The notes beneath the pieces are model-generated. The model was given only the letters and a program-made list of their open reading frames with translations. It was not told the origin of the DNA and searched no databases. A stretch of 64,000 bases of DNA from Mycetocola lacteus. Its GTDB lineage: Bacteria > Actinomycetota > Actinomycetes > Actinomycetales > Microbacteriaceae. Of this stretch, positions 50,503-58,494 are shown piece after piece (positions within the stretch are counted from its first letter, which is position 1; each line of letters starts with the position of its first letter). The DNA lies in contig NZ_RCUY01000015.1 of the NCBI RefSeq assembly GCF_003667575.1, forward strand, positions 124,001 to 188,000. The letters run 5' to 3'. The position numbers and the translations under genes are program-made.

Positions 50503-50594
50503 GCGACGGGCGGCCAATCCGCCACCACTCGTCAAGGCGACGGGCGGCCAATCCGCCACCACTCGTCAAGGCGACGGGCGGCCAATCCGCCACC
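50502..50594. repeat. 34-bp tandem repeat with hairpin units
   Basis: Two full and one partial unit (50502-50535, 50536-50569, 50570-50594). Each contains GGCGGCCAATCCGCC, a GGCGG/CCGCC hairpin with a CCAAT loop, so the array may fold into three stem-loops at the ends of the convergent TetR and HD genes. Confidence 0.9.
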
Positions 50595-50611
50595 CGCCTC
50601 CGCACCTCCCG

Positions 50612-51250
50612 CTACTCGGACCAGGGGCTCTGCCGGATCACCTCGACAAAGTCACCGCGCTCAAACCCGGGCAGATAGTGGGCCAGGACATCGGCGTTCA
50701 CATTGCCAAAGGTCGAGTCGGGTCGGTGCACGTTGCCCGCGGTAAACGCCGCCAGGATCCGGTTCTTGAAGTCCGGACGCGGGTGCGCCTCGACGACCGC
50801 GGACCGCTGTTCTGCGCTCAGCTCGTGGTACCAGATCCCCAACACGTCCGTCTCCACCCCGGCGGTGACCAGGGCAACCTCGGGCTCCATAAACTCAGGC
50901 ACGCCCGGGGTGGTGTGCAGCGCGATGCCCGTCCAGACCTTCTGCGCATCCGCAGCGCTCACGCCGCGGGCGGTCAGGAACGCCCGGGCGGCGTTGGCCG
51001 AGTCCACCTCGAAGCGCAGCTGGGAGGAGTGGAAGGTTTCGGTCAGCCCGAGGTCGTGGAACATGGCACCGGCGTAGAGCAGTTCGGGGTCGACGCTCAG
51101 ACCGCGGCGCTGCCCCATCAGGGAACCGAACAGGAACACGCGGCGCGAATGGTGGAAGAGCAGCTCGCTCTCATGCTCGCGCACATACTCGGTGATATCG
51201 CGGACAAGGGCGGTGTCGGGGATCGTGATTCCGGCGATGGTTTCGGTCAT
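50612..51250 (-). CDS. HD-domain hydrolase (cyanamide hydratase-like)
   Basis: 212 residues, with AAGGAG 6 nt before the ATG. The metal-binding HD motif is visible: FHHSRRVFLFGSL, GAMFHDLGLTETF with His-Asp, and downstream Asp/His positions (HTTPGVPEF). It resembles the DDI/cyanamide hydratase group of HD proteins. The substrate is unknown. It is divergent from a GlxA-type regulator, which may control it. Confidence 0.85.
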   Translation of the reverse strand: MTETIAGITIPDTALVRDITEYVREHESELLFHHSRRVFLFGSLMGQRRGLSVDPELLYAGAMFHDLGLTETFHSSQLRFEVDSANAARAFLTARGVSAADAQKVWTGIALHTTPGVPEFMEPEVALVTAGVETDVLGIWYHELSAEQRSAVVEAHPRPDFKNRILAAFTAGNVHRPDSTFGNVNADVLAHYLPGFERGDFVEVIRQSPWSE

Positions 51251-51339
51251 GGTGTTCTCCTTGAGTGTGCGGCCCGCCGAACCGCTCGGGAGCCTGCATC
51301 CAGGCTCCCCCGGTCGCGGCCAATCTCACAGTGTCCAAA

Positions 51340-51370
51340 TTGACAGATATCCCTCGAATACGGACATACT
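51340..51370 (+). promoter_or_regulatory. Promoter of the GlxA-type regulator gene
   Basis: TTGACA at 51340-51345 and CATACT at 51365-51370 (19-bp spacer), or GACATA at 51363-51368 (17-bp spacer). The ATG at 51376 lies 6-8 nt past either hexamer, so the message is probably leaderless, and the GGAGG touching the ATG would not act as a ribosome site. Confidence 0.5.
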
Positions 51371-51375
51371 GGAGG

Positions 51376-52338
51376 ATGCCCAGCCACTCGATCGCCTTCC
51401 TGCTGTTTCCCGGTGTCAAACAGCTGGATATCGTCGGCCCGGCCGAGGTTTTTGCCGAGGCGAACCGGCTGGGCGCCCACTACGAGCTGCTGTATGTTTC
51501 GGCGGACGGCGCTCCGGTCTCCACCTCGATCGGCGCCCCCTTCCCCGCGACCACCCGTGCTCGGGATCTCACCCGCGCAGACACGCTGATCATCCCCGGC
51601 GGCGACGCCCTCCCCACGGCCGCGATTCCCCCGGAGATCCTCGAGGCCACCGCAAGACTGGTCGATATCTCGGCCCGCGTCGCCTCGGTGTGCACCGGGG
51701 CCTTCCTGCTGGCGGCCACCGGCGCGTTGAGCGGACGCCGCACCACAACCCACTGGGCCCATGCGGGCCTTCTCGCCCGACTGTATCCGGGCATCACCGT
51801 CACCCCGGACTCCATTTTTGTTCGCGACGGTCGCTTCCACACCTCCGCCGGAGTCTCCTCGGGTATCGACCTGGCGCTGTCGCTGATCGAGACCGATCTT
51901 GGCCCCGAGCTCGCCCGCGAAGTCGCCCGTCAGCTGGTGGTGTACCTGAGGCGGCCGGGTGGACAATCGCAGTTCTCCACCCTGAACGAGGTGTCCCGCG
52001 GGAGCCATGATGCGGTGCAGCGGGTCATCGAGATCATCATTGAGGCCCCGGCCGCCGCCCACACGATCACCGACCTCGCCGCCGCGGCGGGGCTCAGCAC
52101 CCGCCACCTCTCACGCCTGTTCCAGGCCGAGTTCGGCATGACCCCGGCCCGGTTTGTCGAGGGGGTGCGACTGGACACGGCCAAGGCTCTGCTCCTGCGC
52201 GGCGAGTCGGTGAGTGTCACCAGCCGCCGAGCCGGATTCCAGAGCGCGGAGACCATGCGTCGCCTCTTTGTCACCCGCCTCGGCATGCCGCCCAGCGTGT
52301 TTCAGCAGCGCTTTCGCACCAGTGATCGGGCCGACTAA
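51376..52338 (+). CDS. GlxA-family regulator: DJ-1/PfpI domain fused to an AraC DNA-binding domain
   Basis: 320 residues from ATG 51376. Residues 1-185 are a DJ-1/PfpI domain (SIAFLLFPGVKQLDIVGPAEVFAEANR..., Cys-elbow ASVCTGAFLLAATG with the conserved Cys), and the C terminus is an AraC helix-turn-helix (HTITDLAAAAGLSTRHLSRLFQAEFGMTPARFVEGVRLDTAKALL). These proteins activate genes in response to amine-type metabolites; the ligand is unknown. Divergent from the HD gene. Confidence 0.9.
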   Translation: MPSHSIAFLLFPGVKQLDIVGPAEVFAEANRLGAHYELLYVSADGAPVSTSIGAPFPATTRARDLTRADTLIIPGGDALPTAAIPPEILEATARLVDISARVASVCTGAFLLAATGALSGRRTTTHWAHAGLLARLYPGITVTPDSIFVRDGRFHTSAGVSSGIDLALSLIETDLGPELAREVARQLVVYLRRPGGQSQFSTLNEVSRGSHDAVQRVIEIIIEAPAAAHTITDLAAAAGLSTRHLSRLFQAEFGMTPARFVEGVRLDTAKALLLRGESVSVTSRRAGFQSAETMRRLFVTRLGMPPSVFQQRFRTSDRAD

Positions 52339-52386
52339 GCCTCCCGGTCCGCAGCGCGGCCAATCGCAGACTTCGGGATCCCTCCG

Positions 52387-53253
52387 TCAGTGGGTGTTCT
52401 CCGCCGGAACACTCCAGTTGGCCAGGAGCTGCATGGCCTGCGCGGTGGGGGAATCGGGCTCGACCGTGTACACAAGCATGAGCAGGTCGGGGGCGCTGGT
52501 CACCTCGAAGGACTCGTATCCAAACTCCACGTCTCCCACCAGCGCGTGGTGGTAACGCTTGGTGCCGGAACGGTAGCGCAACACATCGTGTGAGGCCCAA
52601 AGGTCGGCGAATTCGGTGCTGTTGGTGGAGAGCTCACCGACGAGTTTCTGCAGGCCCGCGTCCTCGGGCGCTCGTCCCACTGCCTGTCGCAGCAGTGCCA
52701 CGTTATTGCGTTTCATCCGGTCCAGGTCTCGATAAAAATCGGCGGCGCGCGGGTTGAGAAACACAAATCTTGAGTAGTTGAAGGGCACCGTGGGGTCATC
52801 GCTCGGGTCGCCGTACAGCGCGCGGCCGATCGCGTTGGAGGCCACGTGGTCTCCGCGCATGTTCTGCACAAACGCGGGCACGGCGATCGCATCGAGGACC
52901 AGCTGAACACTCAGCGAGACCCGGCTGCTCGCCGCATTGCGGGTCACCCGTTTGCCGGGGCCGACCGGGCGGGTGGCCTGCACCAGGTCAAACAGGTGTT
53001 CGCGCTCGGCCTCGTCCAGGCGCAGGGCACCGGCAATCGCGTCCAGTACTTCGGGGGAAACACCGGCGGTGTGGCCACGTTCGATCCGCGCGTAGTAGTC
53101 GACGCTCACTCCGGCCAGGAACGCAACCTCCTCGCGCCGCAGGCCGGGAACCCGTCGCACCCCGCCAAAGGTTGGTACGCCGGTCTCCTCGGGGGTAACC
53201 CGGGCACGCCGGGAAGCGAGGAAGGTTTTGATCTCTGCCCGTCGATTGTCCAT
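52387..53253 (-). CDS. MmyB-like XRE-family transcriptional regulator
   Basis: 288 residues from ATG 53253. N-terminal XRE helix-turn-helix (RRVPGLRREEVAFLAGVSVDYYARIERGHTAGVSPEVLDAIAGALRLDEAERE) and an MmyB-type ligand-binding domain (LVLDAIAVPAFVQNMRGDHVASNAIGRALYGD, ending in GYESFEVTSAPDLLMLVYTVEPDSPTAQAMQLLANW). Members respond to fatty acids or phytochemicals in related bacteria. Divergent from an MFS/YbhB operon, which it may control. Confidence 0.92.
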   Translation of the reverse strand: MDNRRAEIKTFLASRRARVTPEETGVPTFGGVRRVPGLRREEVAFLAGVSVDYYARIERGHTAGVSPEVLDAIAGALRLDEAEREHLFDLVQATRPVGPGKRVTRNAASSRVSLSVQLVLDAIAVPAFVQNMRGDHVASNAIGRALYGDPSDDPTVPFNYSRFVFLNPRAADFYRDLDRMKRNNVALLRQAVGRAPEDAGLQKLVGELSTNSTEFADLWASHDVLRYRSGTKRYHHALVGDVEFGYESFEVTSAPDLLMLVYTVEPDSPTAQAMQLLANWSVPAENTH

Positions 53254-53438
53254 GGGCAACATCCTAGGTCTGGGCGGGAGGGTTGTGGGGTGCCCTGCCA
53301 GACCCTGGGTGGGCCAGACCACTGTTCGAGCGGGCGTTCCGCGCCCTGAGCAAACGGCGTTTTCTAGAAGCATGACCTTCGTGTCGAGCCGCGTGTTATC
53401 CGGCTCCGCGATCCCCGTGCCTCAACAGAAAGCTCACC

Positions 53439-54665
53439 ATGTCACACCAGAGTCCCCCGGGCCGCACGACCGCCCAGCACACCACTCCCGGCAAAATGCC
53501 GGCCGTGGTCCCCATCCTGATGGTGGGTGCCTTCCTCATGTGCACCACCGAGAACATCGTGGCCGGTCTGCTCACGCAGATTGCCGGCGATCTCCAGGTC
53601 ACCGAGGCTCGCGCCGGGTTGCTGATCACCATCTTCGCAATCGGCATGGTCATCGGGGCACCGGTGATGGCCGTGGCCACTCGAAAACTGCATCCGCGCG
53701 TGACCCTGGTGGGCGCGCTGGTGATCTTCGCACTGGGTCACGCATTCACCGCGCTGAGCAGCAGCTTCGAGATGAGCCTGGTTGCCCGGTTCATCTCGGC
53801 GGTGGCCACCGGCGCGTTCTGGGCCGTCGCCGCGGTGGTCGCGACCTCGGCCGCCGGTCCGGCGCTGGCCTCCCGCGCCCTCGGGCTGATGATGAGCGGT
53901 GTGGGGCTGGCCACCGTTGCCGGCGTTCCGCTGGGTGCCTTCGTGGGACAGCTGGTGGGATGGCGCGGTACCTTCTGGCTGCTCACCATCCTCACCGCGA
54001 TCGCCGCGGTGATCATCTCCCGCATCACCCTCACCCACAACACCGGCGACCAAACCTCCATCGGTGCCGAGTTACGCGCGTTCGGTCAGGTTCGCATCTG
54101 GCTGGTCCTCGCGGCCACAGCGGTGGTCAGCGGCGGAGTCATGGCCGCATTCAGTTACATTCAGCCGCTGCTGGTGAACCGCACCGGCCTGCCCGGTTGG
54201 AGCGTTCCGATCGTGCTGGTGGTTTATGGCGTCGGCTGTCTGCTGGGTACCAACCTGGCCGGACGCCTGGGTGACCGGCACGCGATCGCAACCTACCTCG
54301 GTGCCACGCTGATCGGGGCGATCGCCCTGGCCCTGCTGGTTCCGCTCTCGATCAACCCGGTCTGGAGCTTTGTCCTGTTCTTTGTTGTGGGTGCCGCGGG
54401 CATGTGTGTGCCGCCGCTGGCCACCGGTCTCTCGATCCGGCTCGCCCCCACCGCCCCCACCCTCGCCGCGGCCTCCGCGGTTGCCGCCTACAACGGTGGC
54501 GTCGCGCTGGGATCCTGGGTTGCCGGACTGGCCCTGGAGTCCTCACTCGGTATCACCGGACCCTCAGCTATCGGGGCCATGATGGTCGGCGTGGGCCTGG
54601 TTCCCCTGATCGTCCTCGCCCTCCTCCGTCTCCCGTCCCCCACCACTCACAAGGAGCATTCATGA
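53439..54665 (+). CDS. MFS transporter of the DHA1 (drug:H+ antiporter) type
   Basis: 408 residues, 12 hydrophobic segments. Begins MSHQSPPGRT, then VVPILMVGAFLMCTTENIVAGLLTQIAGDLQVTEARAGLLITIFAIGMVIGAPVMAVATRKL, the TM1-TM2/loop 2-3 segment, and LVARFISAVATGAFWAVAAVVATSAA, typical of AraJ/PbuE-like exporters. Substrate unknown (purines, sugars or drugs are common). The stop overlaps the YbhB-type gene (ATGA). A paralogous MFS gene lies at 62386-63597. Confidence 0.9.
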   Translation: MSHQSPPGRTTAQHTTPGKMPAVVPILMVGAFLMCTTENIVAGLLTQIAGDLQVTEARAGLLITIFAIGMVIGAPVMAVATRKLHPRVTLVGALVIFALGHAFTALSSSFEMSLVARFISAVATGAFWAVAAVVATSAAGPALASRALGLMMSGVGLATVAGVPLGAFVGQLVGWRGTFWLLTILTAIAAVIISRITLTHNTGDQTSIGAELRAFGQVRIWLVLAATAVVSGGVMAAFSYIQPLLVNRTGLPGWSVPIVLVVYGVGCLLGTNLAGRLGDRHAIATYLGATLIGAIALALLVPLSINPVWSFVLFFVVGAAGMCVPPLATGLSIRLAPTAPTLAAASAVAAYNGGVALGSWVAGLALESSLGITGPSAIGAMMVGVGLVPLIVLALLRLPSPTTHKEHS

Positions 54666-55204
54666 CCACCCTCAACAATCCCTTTGCTCGGCTTCCCGAA
54701 GTCCCCTCCTTCACCCTGACCAGCAGCACCGTCGCCGACGGTGAGGCGTTTGGTCCCGCCCAGTACTCGGGCCTGTTCGGGGTTCCCGGCGGCGAGGATC
54801 GCTCCCCGCAGCTCTCCTGGAGCGGTGCCCCCGAGGGCACCCTGAGCTACGCGGTCACCGTTTTTGACCCGGACGCACCCACCGGTTCGGGCTTCTGGCA
54901 CTGGGCGGTCACGGGTATTCCCGCCTCGGTCACCGAGCTGGCCGAGGGTGCCGGGGATGAAACCGGATCGGGCCTCCCGGATGCGGCGCTCCAGCTGCGC
55001 GGCGACAGCGGCGCGGCTCGCTTCCTCGGTTCGGCCCCGCCCGCCGGCCACGGCGAACACCGCTACTTCATCACCGTGCACGCCCTCGATGTGGCAGACC
55101 TGGGCGTGGGCCCCGATGCGACTCCGGCCTTCCTCGGGTTCAACATCTTCGGCCACATCCTCGGCCGGGCCACCATCGTGGCCACCGCAATCAATAACGG
55201 CTAA
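54662..55204 (+). CDS. YbhB/YbcL-type (phosphatidylethanolamine-binding-like) protein
   Basis: 180 residues; AAGGAG lies 5 nt before the ATG. PEBP-family fold: DRSPQLSWSGAPEGTLSYAVTVFDPDAPTGSGFWHWAVTGIPASV with the DPDAP and HW motif of the ligand cavity, and APPAGHGEHRYFITVHALD. No signal peptide, so it is cytoplasmic, unlike YbcL. It is coupled to an MFS exporter, a known pairing in bacteria whose function is unclear. A terminator follows. Confidence 0.93.
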   Translation: MTTLNNPFARLPEVPSFTLTSSTVADGEAFGPAQYSGLFGVPGGEDRSPQLSWSGAPEGTLSYAVTVFDPDAPTGSGFWHWAVTGIPASVTELAEGAGDETGSGLPDAALQLRGDSGAARFLGSAPPAGHGEHRYFITVHALDVADLGVGPDATPAFLGFNIFGHILGRATIVATAINNG

Positions 55205-55210
55205 TCACGA

Positions 55211-55243
55211 AAGCGGGCGAGACCGGCATGGTCTCGCCCGCTT
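55211..55243. terminator. Hairpin after the MFS-YbhB operon
   Basis: A 14-bp stem (AAGCGGGCGAGACC at 55211-55224 with 55230-55243) and 5-nt loop GGCAT, ending in CTTGT. Few T follow, but its position 7 nt after the stop codon fits a terminator for the plus operon, and it may also serve the convergent XRE gene. Confidence 0.75.
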
Positions 55244-55344
55244 GTCGATCTGCTCGCCAGAAGACCGGGTGCCCACACAAACACCAAGGCACCCACTCAA
55301 AGACGAGGCACCCACGCAGCGGCCAGGCGGCCGCAAGGGTACCC

Positions 55345-55632
55345 CTAGGAGGCCAGCGGCTGCACCCGGGCCGCCTCGTCCACGCACTCGACCGGGCTCA
55401 TCTCAGCCCAGACGGCATCAAGGGAGAGCCCCAGAACTCCGGCAATCACCGCGATGGTGGAAAAGGCCGGGGTGGCCACGCGGCCGGATTCGATCTTGCG
55501 CAGCGTCTCGGGAGAGATCCCCGCATCCAGCGCGACCATGAGCATCGATCGCTCGCCGCGGGCACGCCGCAGGAGGGCACCGAGGCGCTCCCCGCGCGCG
55601 ACCTCTTCCGGGGTGAGGGGCAGTCTAACCAT
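55345..55632 (-). CDS. Small XRE-family regulator
   Basis: 95 residues, one helix-turn-helix domain: RLGALLRRARGERSMLMVALDAGISPETLRKIESGRVATPAFSTIAVIAGVLGLSLDAVW. A short acidic tail follows. It is divergent from a methionine aminopeptidase gene with three overlapping palindromic half-sites between, so it probably controls that gene and itself. No toxin partner is nearby, so antitoxin status is not supported. Confidence 0.88.
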   Translation of the reverse strand: MVRLPLTPEEVARGERLGALLRRARGERSMLMVALDAGISPETLRKIESGRVATPAFSTIAVIAGVLGLSLDAVWAEMSPVECVDEAARVQPLAS

Positions 55633-55641
55633 GAGCCAATC

Positions 55642-55673
55642 CTATACCGGTATAGTTTGACCGGTATAGTTAT
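55642..55673. promoter_or_regulatory. XRE operator with direct and inverted half-sites
   Basis: CTATACCGGTATAG (55642-55655) is a perfect palindrome. ACCGGTATAGTT occurs twice at 14-bp spacing (from 55646 and from 55660), so one half-site is repeated. TATAGT at 55664-55669 is a fair -10 for the rightward gene, whose start codon is at 55696. The minus strand also has TATACT/TATACC elements for the XRE gene. Confidence 0.7.
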
Positions 55674-55695
55674 TGGATTCTGGCGAGAGGCCCCC

Positions 55696-56472
55696 ATGAT
55701 CGAAATCCTGACCCCCGACGAGCTCGACCGCGCCCGCAAGACCGGCGCACTGGTGGGCACCATCCTGCACACCCTCAAAAACCGCACCCGCATCGGCACC
55801 AATCTGCTGGAGATTGATCGCTGGGCTCGCGCGATGATCCTCGACGCCGGAGCCGTGTCCTGCTACGTGGACTACGCCCCCTCATTTGGACGCGGGCCGT
55901 TTGGGCACTACATCTGCACCGCCGTCAATGATGCCGTCCTCCACGGCCTCCCCCACGACTACATGCTCGCCGATGGCGACCTGCTCACCCTGGATCTGGC
56001 AGTCACCCTCGATGGCATCTCGGCGGACGCGGCGATCAGCTTTATCGTGGGCGAGGCCCGCCCGCCGGCGAGCGTCGCGCTGGTCGAAACCACCGAGCGC
56101 GCGTTGGCCGCGGGGATCGCCGCCGCCGGCCCGGGTGCACGCACCGGGGATGTTGCCCACGCGATCGGCACCGTCCTGAGCGGGGCCGGCTACCCGATCA
56201 ACCTGGAGTTTGGCGGTCACGGCATCGGGTCCACCATGCATCAGGACCCACACATCTCCAATGACGGACGCCCCGGCCGCGGCTTCACCCTCCGCCCGGG
56301 CCTGCTGCTCGCCCTGGAGCCCTGGGTCATGGAGGACACCGATCGCCTGATTACCGACCCCGACGGCTGGACCCTGCGCAGCGCCACGGGCGCGCGCACC
56401 GCCCACACCGAACACACGGTGGCGATCACCGAGCACGGGGCCGAAATCCTCACCCTGCCACCCAAAAACTAA
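55696..56472 (+). CDS. map: Type I methionine aminopeptidase
   Basis: 258 residues, with GAGAGG before the ATG. Removes the N-terminal Met of new proteins with a two-metal site. Visible: AVNDAVLHGLPHDY with the substrate His, DGDLLTLDLAVTLDGISADAAISF with the first Asp ligands, EFGGHGIGSTMHQDPHISND with the His, LLALEPWV with Glu, and TEHTVAITEHGAEILT with the last Glu. The region around the second Asp (SADAA instead of the usual HGDTA) deviates slightly. An essential Map is probably encoded elsewhere; here the regulated copy is paired with an XRE gene. Confidence 0.93.
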   Translation: MIEILTPDELDRARKTGALVGTILHTLKNRTRIGTNLLEIDRWARAMILDAGAVSCYVDYAPSFGRGPFGHYICTAVNDAVLHGLPHDYMLADGDLLTLDLAVTLDGISADAAISFIVGEARPPASVALVETTERALAAGIAAAGPGARTGDVAHAIGTVLSGAGYPINLEFGGHGIGSTMHQDPHISNDGRPGRGFTLRPGLLLALEPWVMEDTDRLITDPDGWTLRSATGARTAHTEHTVAITEHGAEILTLPPKN

Positions 56473-56618
56473 CCGCCCATCCATCCCCGAAAATATTTTC
56501 CGAAAAAAGTTTGGGGACCAATGTCACATATCCCCCACTTCCGGAAACAACCTAGATGAGGCACCTGCCTTGCACTGCACGCGTGAACCGCCGTGCCTAT
56601 CCGGGGGGAGGGCTGTCT

Positions 56619-56735
56619 GTGAATCTGAGACGGTTACTAGGCACGGCGGGCGCGATCTTCGCGATTTTCGGTGTGTGTGCGGGACGCCTGGACGCATACC
56701 TATTGCATGGGAGCGGCCCGCCTCGCCGACACTAA
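56619..56735 (+). CDS. Candidate 38-residue membrane peptide
   Basis: The 409-bp stretch 56473-56881 has no larger gene. GTG 56619 starts a 38-codon ORF preceded 6 nt earlier by GGGGGGAGGG, a strong ribosome site. The peptide is MNLRRLLGTAGAIFAIF... then a short polar tail ending PPRRH. The basic start and hydrophobic core form one transmembrane helix. An in-frame ATG at 56556 would add 21 less plausible residues. Its stop lies 147 nt before the ECF sigma gene. Nothing else is evident in this gap. Confidence 0.4.
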   Translation: MNLRRLLGTAGAIFAIFGVCAGRLDAYLLHGSGPPRRH

Positions 56736-56881
56736 ACCGCCAGCCAACCACGCACCTCAGAATCTATGCCTTCACACTCCAAACCAGCCGAATGCTACAG
56801 TTCGGTGTTCGCGTGCGACCGGTCCCGGGTGCCGGCCCTGCCCACGCAGCGCGGGCATCTGAGTGGTGAAGGGACGGTGCG

Positions 56882-57385
56882 GTGAGCGAGTTTTCGGAGT
56901 TTTTCCGCGCCAACCATTCCTTGGTGGTAGGTGTGGCCGAGCGCCGATTGAGTTCGCGCCAGGACGGCGAGGAGATCGCCACCGAGGCGTTCCGCATCGC
57001 CTGGGAGCGATACCAGGCCGGGGAACCACTGAGCGTCCCGTGGCTCTACGGGGTTGTGCGCAACCTGATCGGGAACGAATACCGACGCCGCGACCGTCAG
57101 GAAAACCTGCACACCCACCTCGGCGAAGAGCTCAGCTCCGATACCTTCACGGTGGACGAAACCCACGCCGACGTGCGTGACGCCCTCGAGAGACTCCCCC
57201 AGATTCATCGCGATGTTCTGATGATGACCTACTGGGAGGACCTCACCACGCGGGAGATTGCCGAGATCCTCGGCACCACCCCGCTGGCCATCCGCACCCG
57301 ACTGGTTCGGGCCCGCCGCCTGCTGCGCAGCGCCCTCGCCGACCTTGACCTGCACTCCACCACGGAGGTTTCCACTCATGAATGA
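56882..57385 (+). CDS. ECF RNA polymerase sigma factor (sigma-70 family)
   Basis: 167 residues from GTG 56882. Region 2 includes ATEAFRIAWERYQAGEPLSVPWLYGVVRNLIGNEYRRRDR, and region 4 includes LERLPQIHRDVLMMTYWEDLTTREIAEILGTTPLAIRTRLVRARRLLR, the helix-turn-helix for -35 recognition. Its end overlaps the next gene by 8 nt, so the partner protein is coupled and likely acts with it. Confidence 0.92.
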   Translation: MSEFSEFFRANHSLVVGVAERRLSSRQDGEEIATEAFRIAWERYQAGEPLSVPWLYGVVRNLIGNEYRRRDRQENLHTHLGEELSSDTFTVDETHADVRDALERLPQIHRDVLMMTYWEDLTTREIAEILGTTPLAIRTRLVRARRLLRSALADLDLHSTTEVSTHE

Positions 57386-58433
57386 TCTCCTGAGCGATGT
57401 CCTTCGCGCCGCGGATCCCGGCACCGTGCACCGCGACTCCCCACTGTCCGAACGCGCCCTGGGCGAGCTGGCCGCGTATGAGGCGGCCGAGGCGGCAGCC
57501 ACCACCGCCACGGGCCATCACCAGCATCGGGTGCGTCCAGCCGCCCGGCATCCACTCTCCGCCGAAGCCCCCCGCCGTGGTGCACCCAGACACCCCGATT
57601 CCGGCCGACGTCGCCCACGTCGCCGCCTGAGCCTGGCCGCGGGTGCCGTGGCCACGTTTGCCGCGGTGGCCGTTTTTGTCATCGCGCTGATCAATCCCGG
57701 TCCGGCCATGGCGACAACCCCGCCGCTGCTTGAACTCACCCCGGTGTCTACCTCGGCACCCACACTGCTGACGGAGATGGCCCAGATGCAACGCACTCAA
57801 CCCGCCGCCGGTTCCACCATTCGCGCGCAGATGTGGGCGCTGAATACCTCGATCGCCGAAGACGGCTCAATCGAATCCTCGGTCACCGAACCCCAGCAGA
57901 GCGAAACCGTGTTTGCCGCCGACGGTTCGGTCCGCCTGCGCCTCACCGCGGCATCACCCTTCCCCGGCCAGGAGGCTGCCGGGCTTCCCCGCCCGGGCAC
58001 CGTACTGGCGGATGAGAATTTCCCCTCCGGTCAGTGGGAATTCCCGGCCGAGTCGGGCCCTCCCGCCAGCATCGGCGAGGTGGGTGCCTATCTAGCGACC
58101 CTCACCGAGGACCCGAATCTGAGCGCCGGACAGACGCTCCGAGAAATCGCTGGCATCCTCTCGAACTACCCGCTCACCCGCAATCAGGAGGCCGCGCTCC
58201 TGGGCTATTTAGCCACCCTGGATAACATCGCGGTGGCGGGCGCGACCACCGATCGACTGGGACGCTCGGGCATCGTTTTCCAGGCTCGTGACCGCTCCCC
58301 GGAGTTCGAAGATCGCCTGATCGTGTCCCCCAAAAGTGGGCAGATTCTGGCGGCCGAAACCCTCTATGTTGGAAGCTCACGGACCGATATCGCCTCCCCA
58401 TCGGTGGTCGATTATGTCGCCTGGGAGCGCTAG
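57378..58433 (+). CDS. CU044_5270-like membrane protein, probable partner of the sigma factor
   Basis: 351 residues from ATG 57378. An N-terminal soluble part of about 78 residues with a His- and Arg-rich stretch (HHQHRVRP, GRRRPRRR), one membrane helix (LSLAAGAVATFAAVAVFVIALI), and an external part of about 245 residues with beta-rich repeats typical of CU044_5270 proteins (IAGILSNYPLTRNQEAALLGYLATLDNIAV, LGRSGIVFQARDRSPEFEDRLIVSPKSGQILAAE). This layout suits an anti-sigma-type regulator, although no classical zinc anti-sigma motif is present. Confidence 0.82.
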   Translation: MNDLLSDVLRAADPGTVHRDSPLSERALGELAAYEAAEAAATTATGHHQHRVRPAARHPLSAEAPRRGAPRHPDSGRRRPRRRLSLAAGAVATFAAVAVFVIALINPGPAMATTPPLLELTPVSTSAPTLLTEMAQMQRTQPAAGSTIRAQMWALNTSIAEDGSIESSVTEPQQSETVFAADGSVRLRLTAASPFPGQEAAGLPRPGTVLADENFPSGQWEFPAESGPPASIGEVGAYLATLTEDPNLSAGQTLREIAGILSNYPLTRNQEAALLGYLATLDNIAVAGATTDRLGRSGIVFQARDRSPEFEDRLIVSPKSGQILAAETLYVGSSRTDIASPSVVDYVAWER

Positions 58434-58494
58434 CGGATCCTCCCTCGCGCACGCGTCACCCGCCGCGTGCCCTCCCGAAACGGATACCCGAAAC

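Noticed and set aside
50502-50594. Direct repeats as a CRISPR array
   Set aside because: Units are contiguous without unique spacers, and no cas genes are present.
55345-55632. Toxin-antitoxin module for the small XRE proteins (also 3882-4160)
   Set aside because: No RelE, HigB, HipA or other toxin-type gene is adjacent to either.
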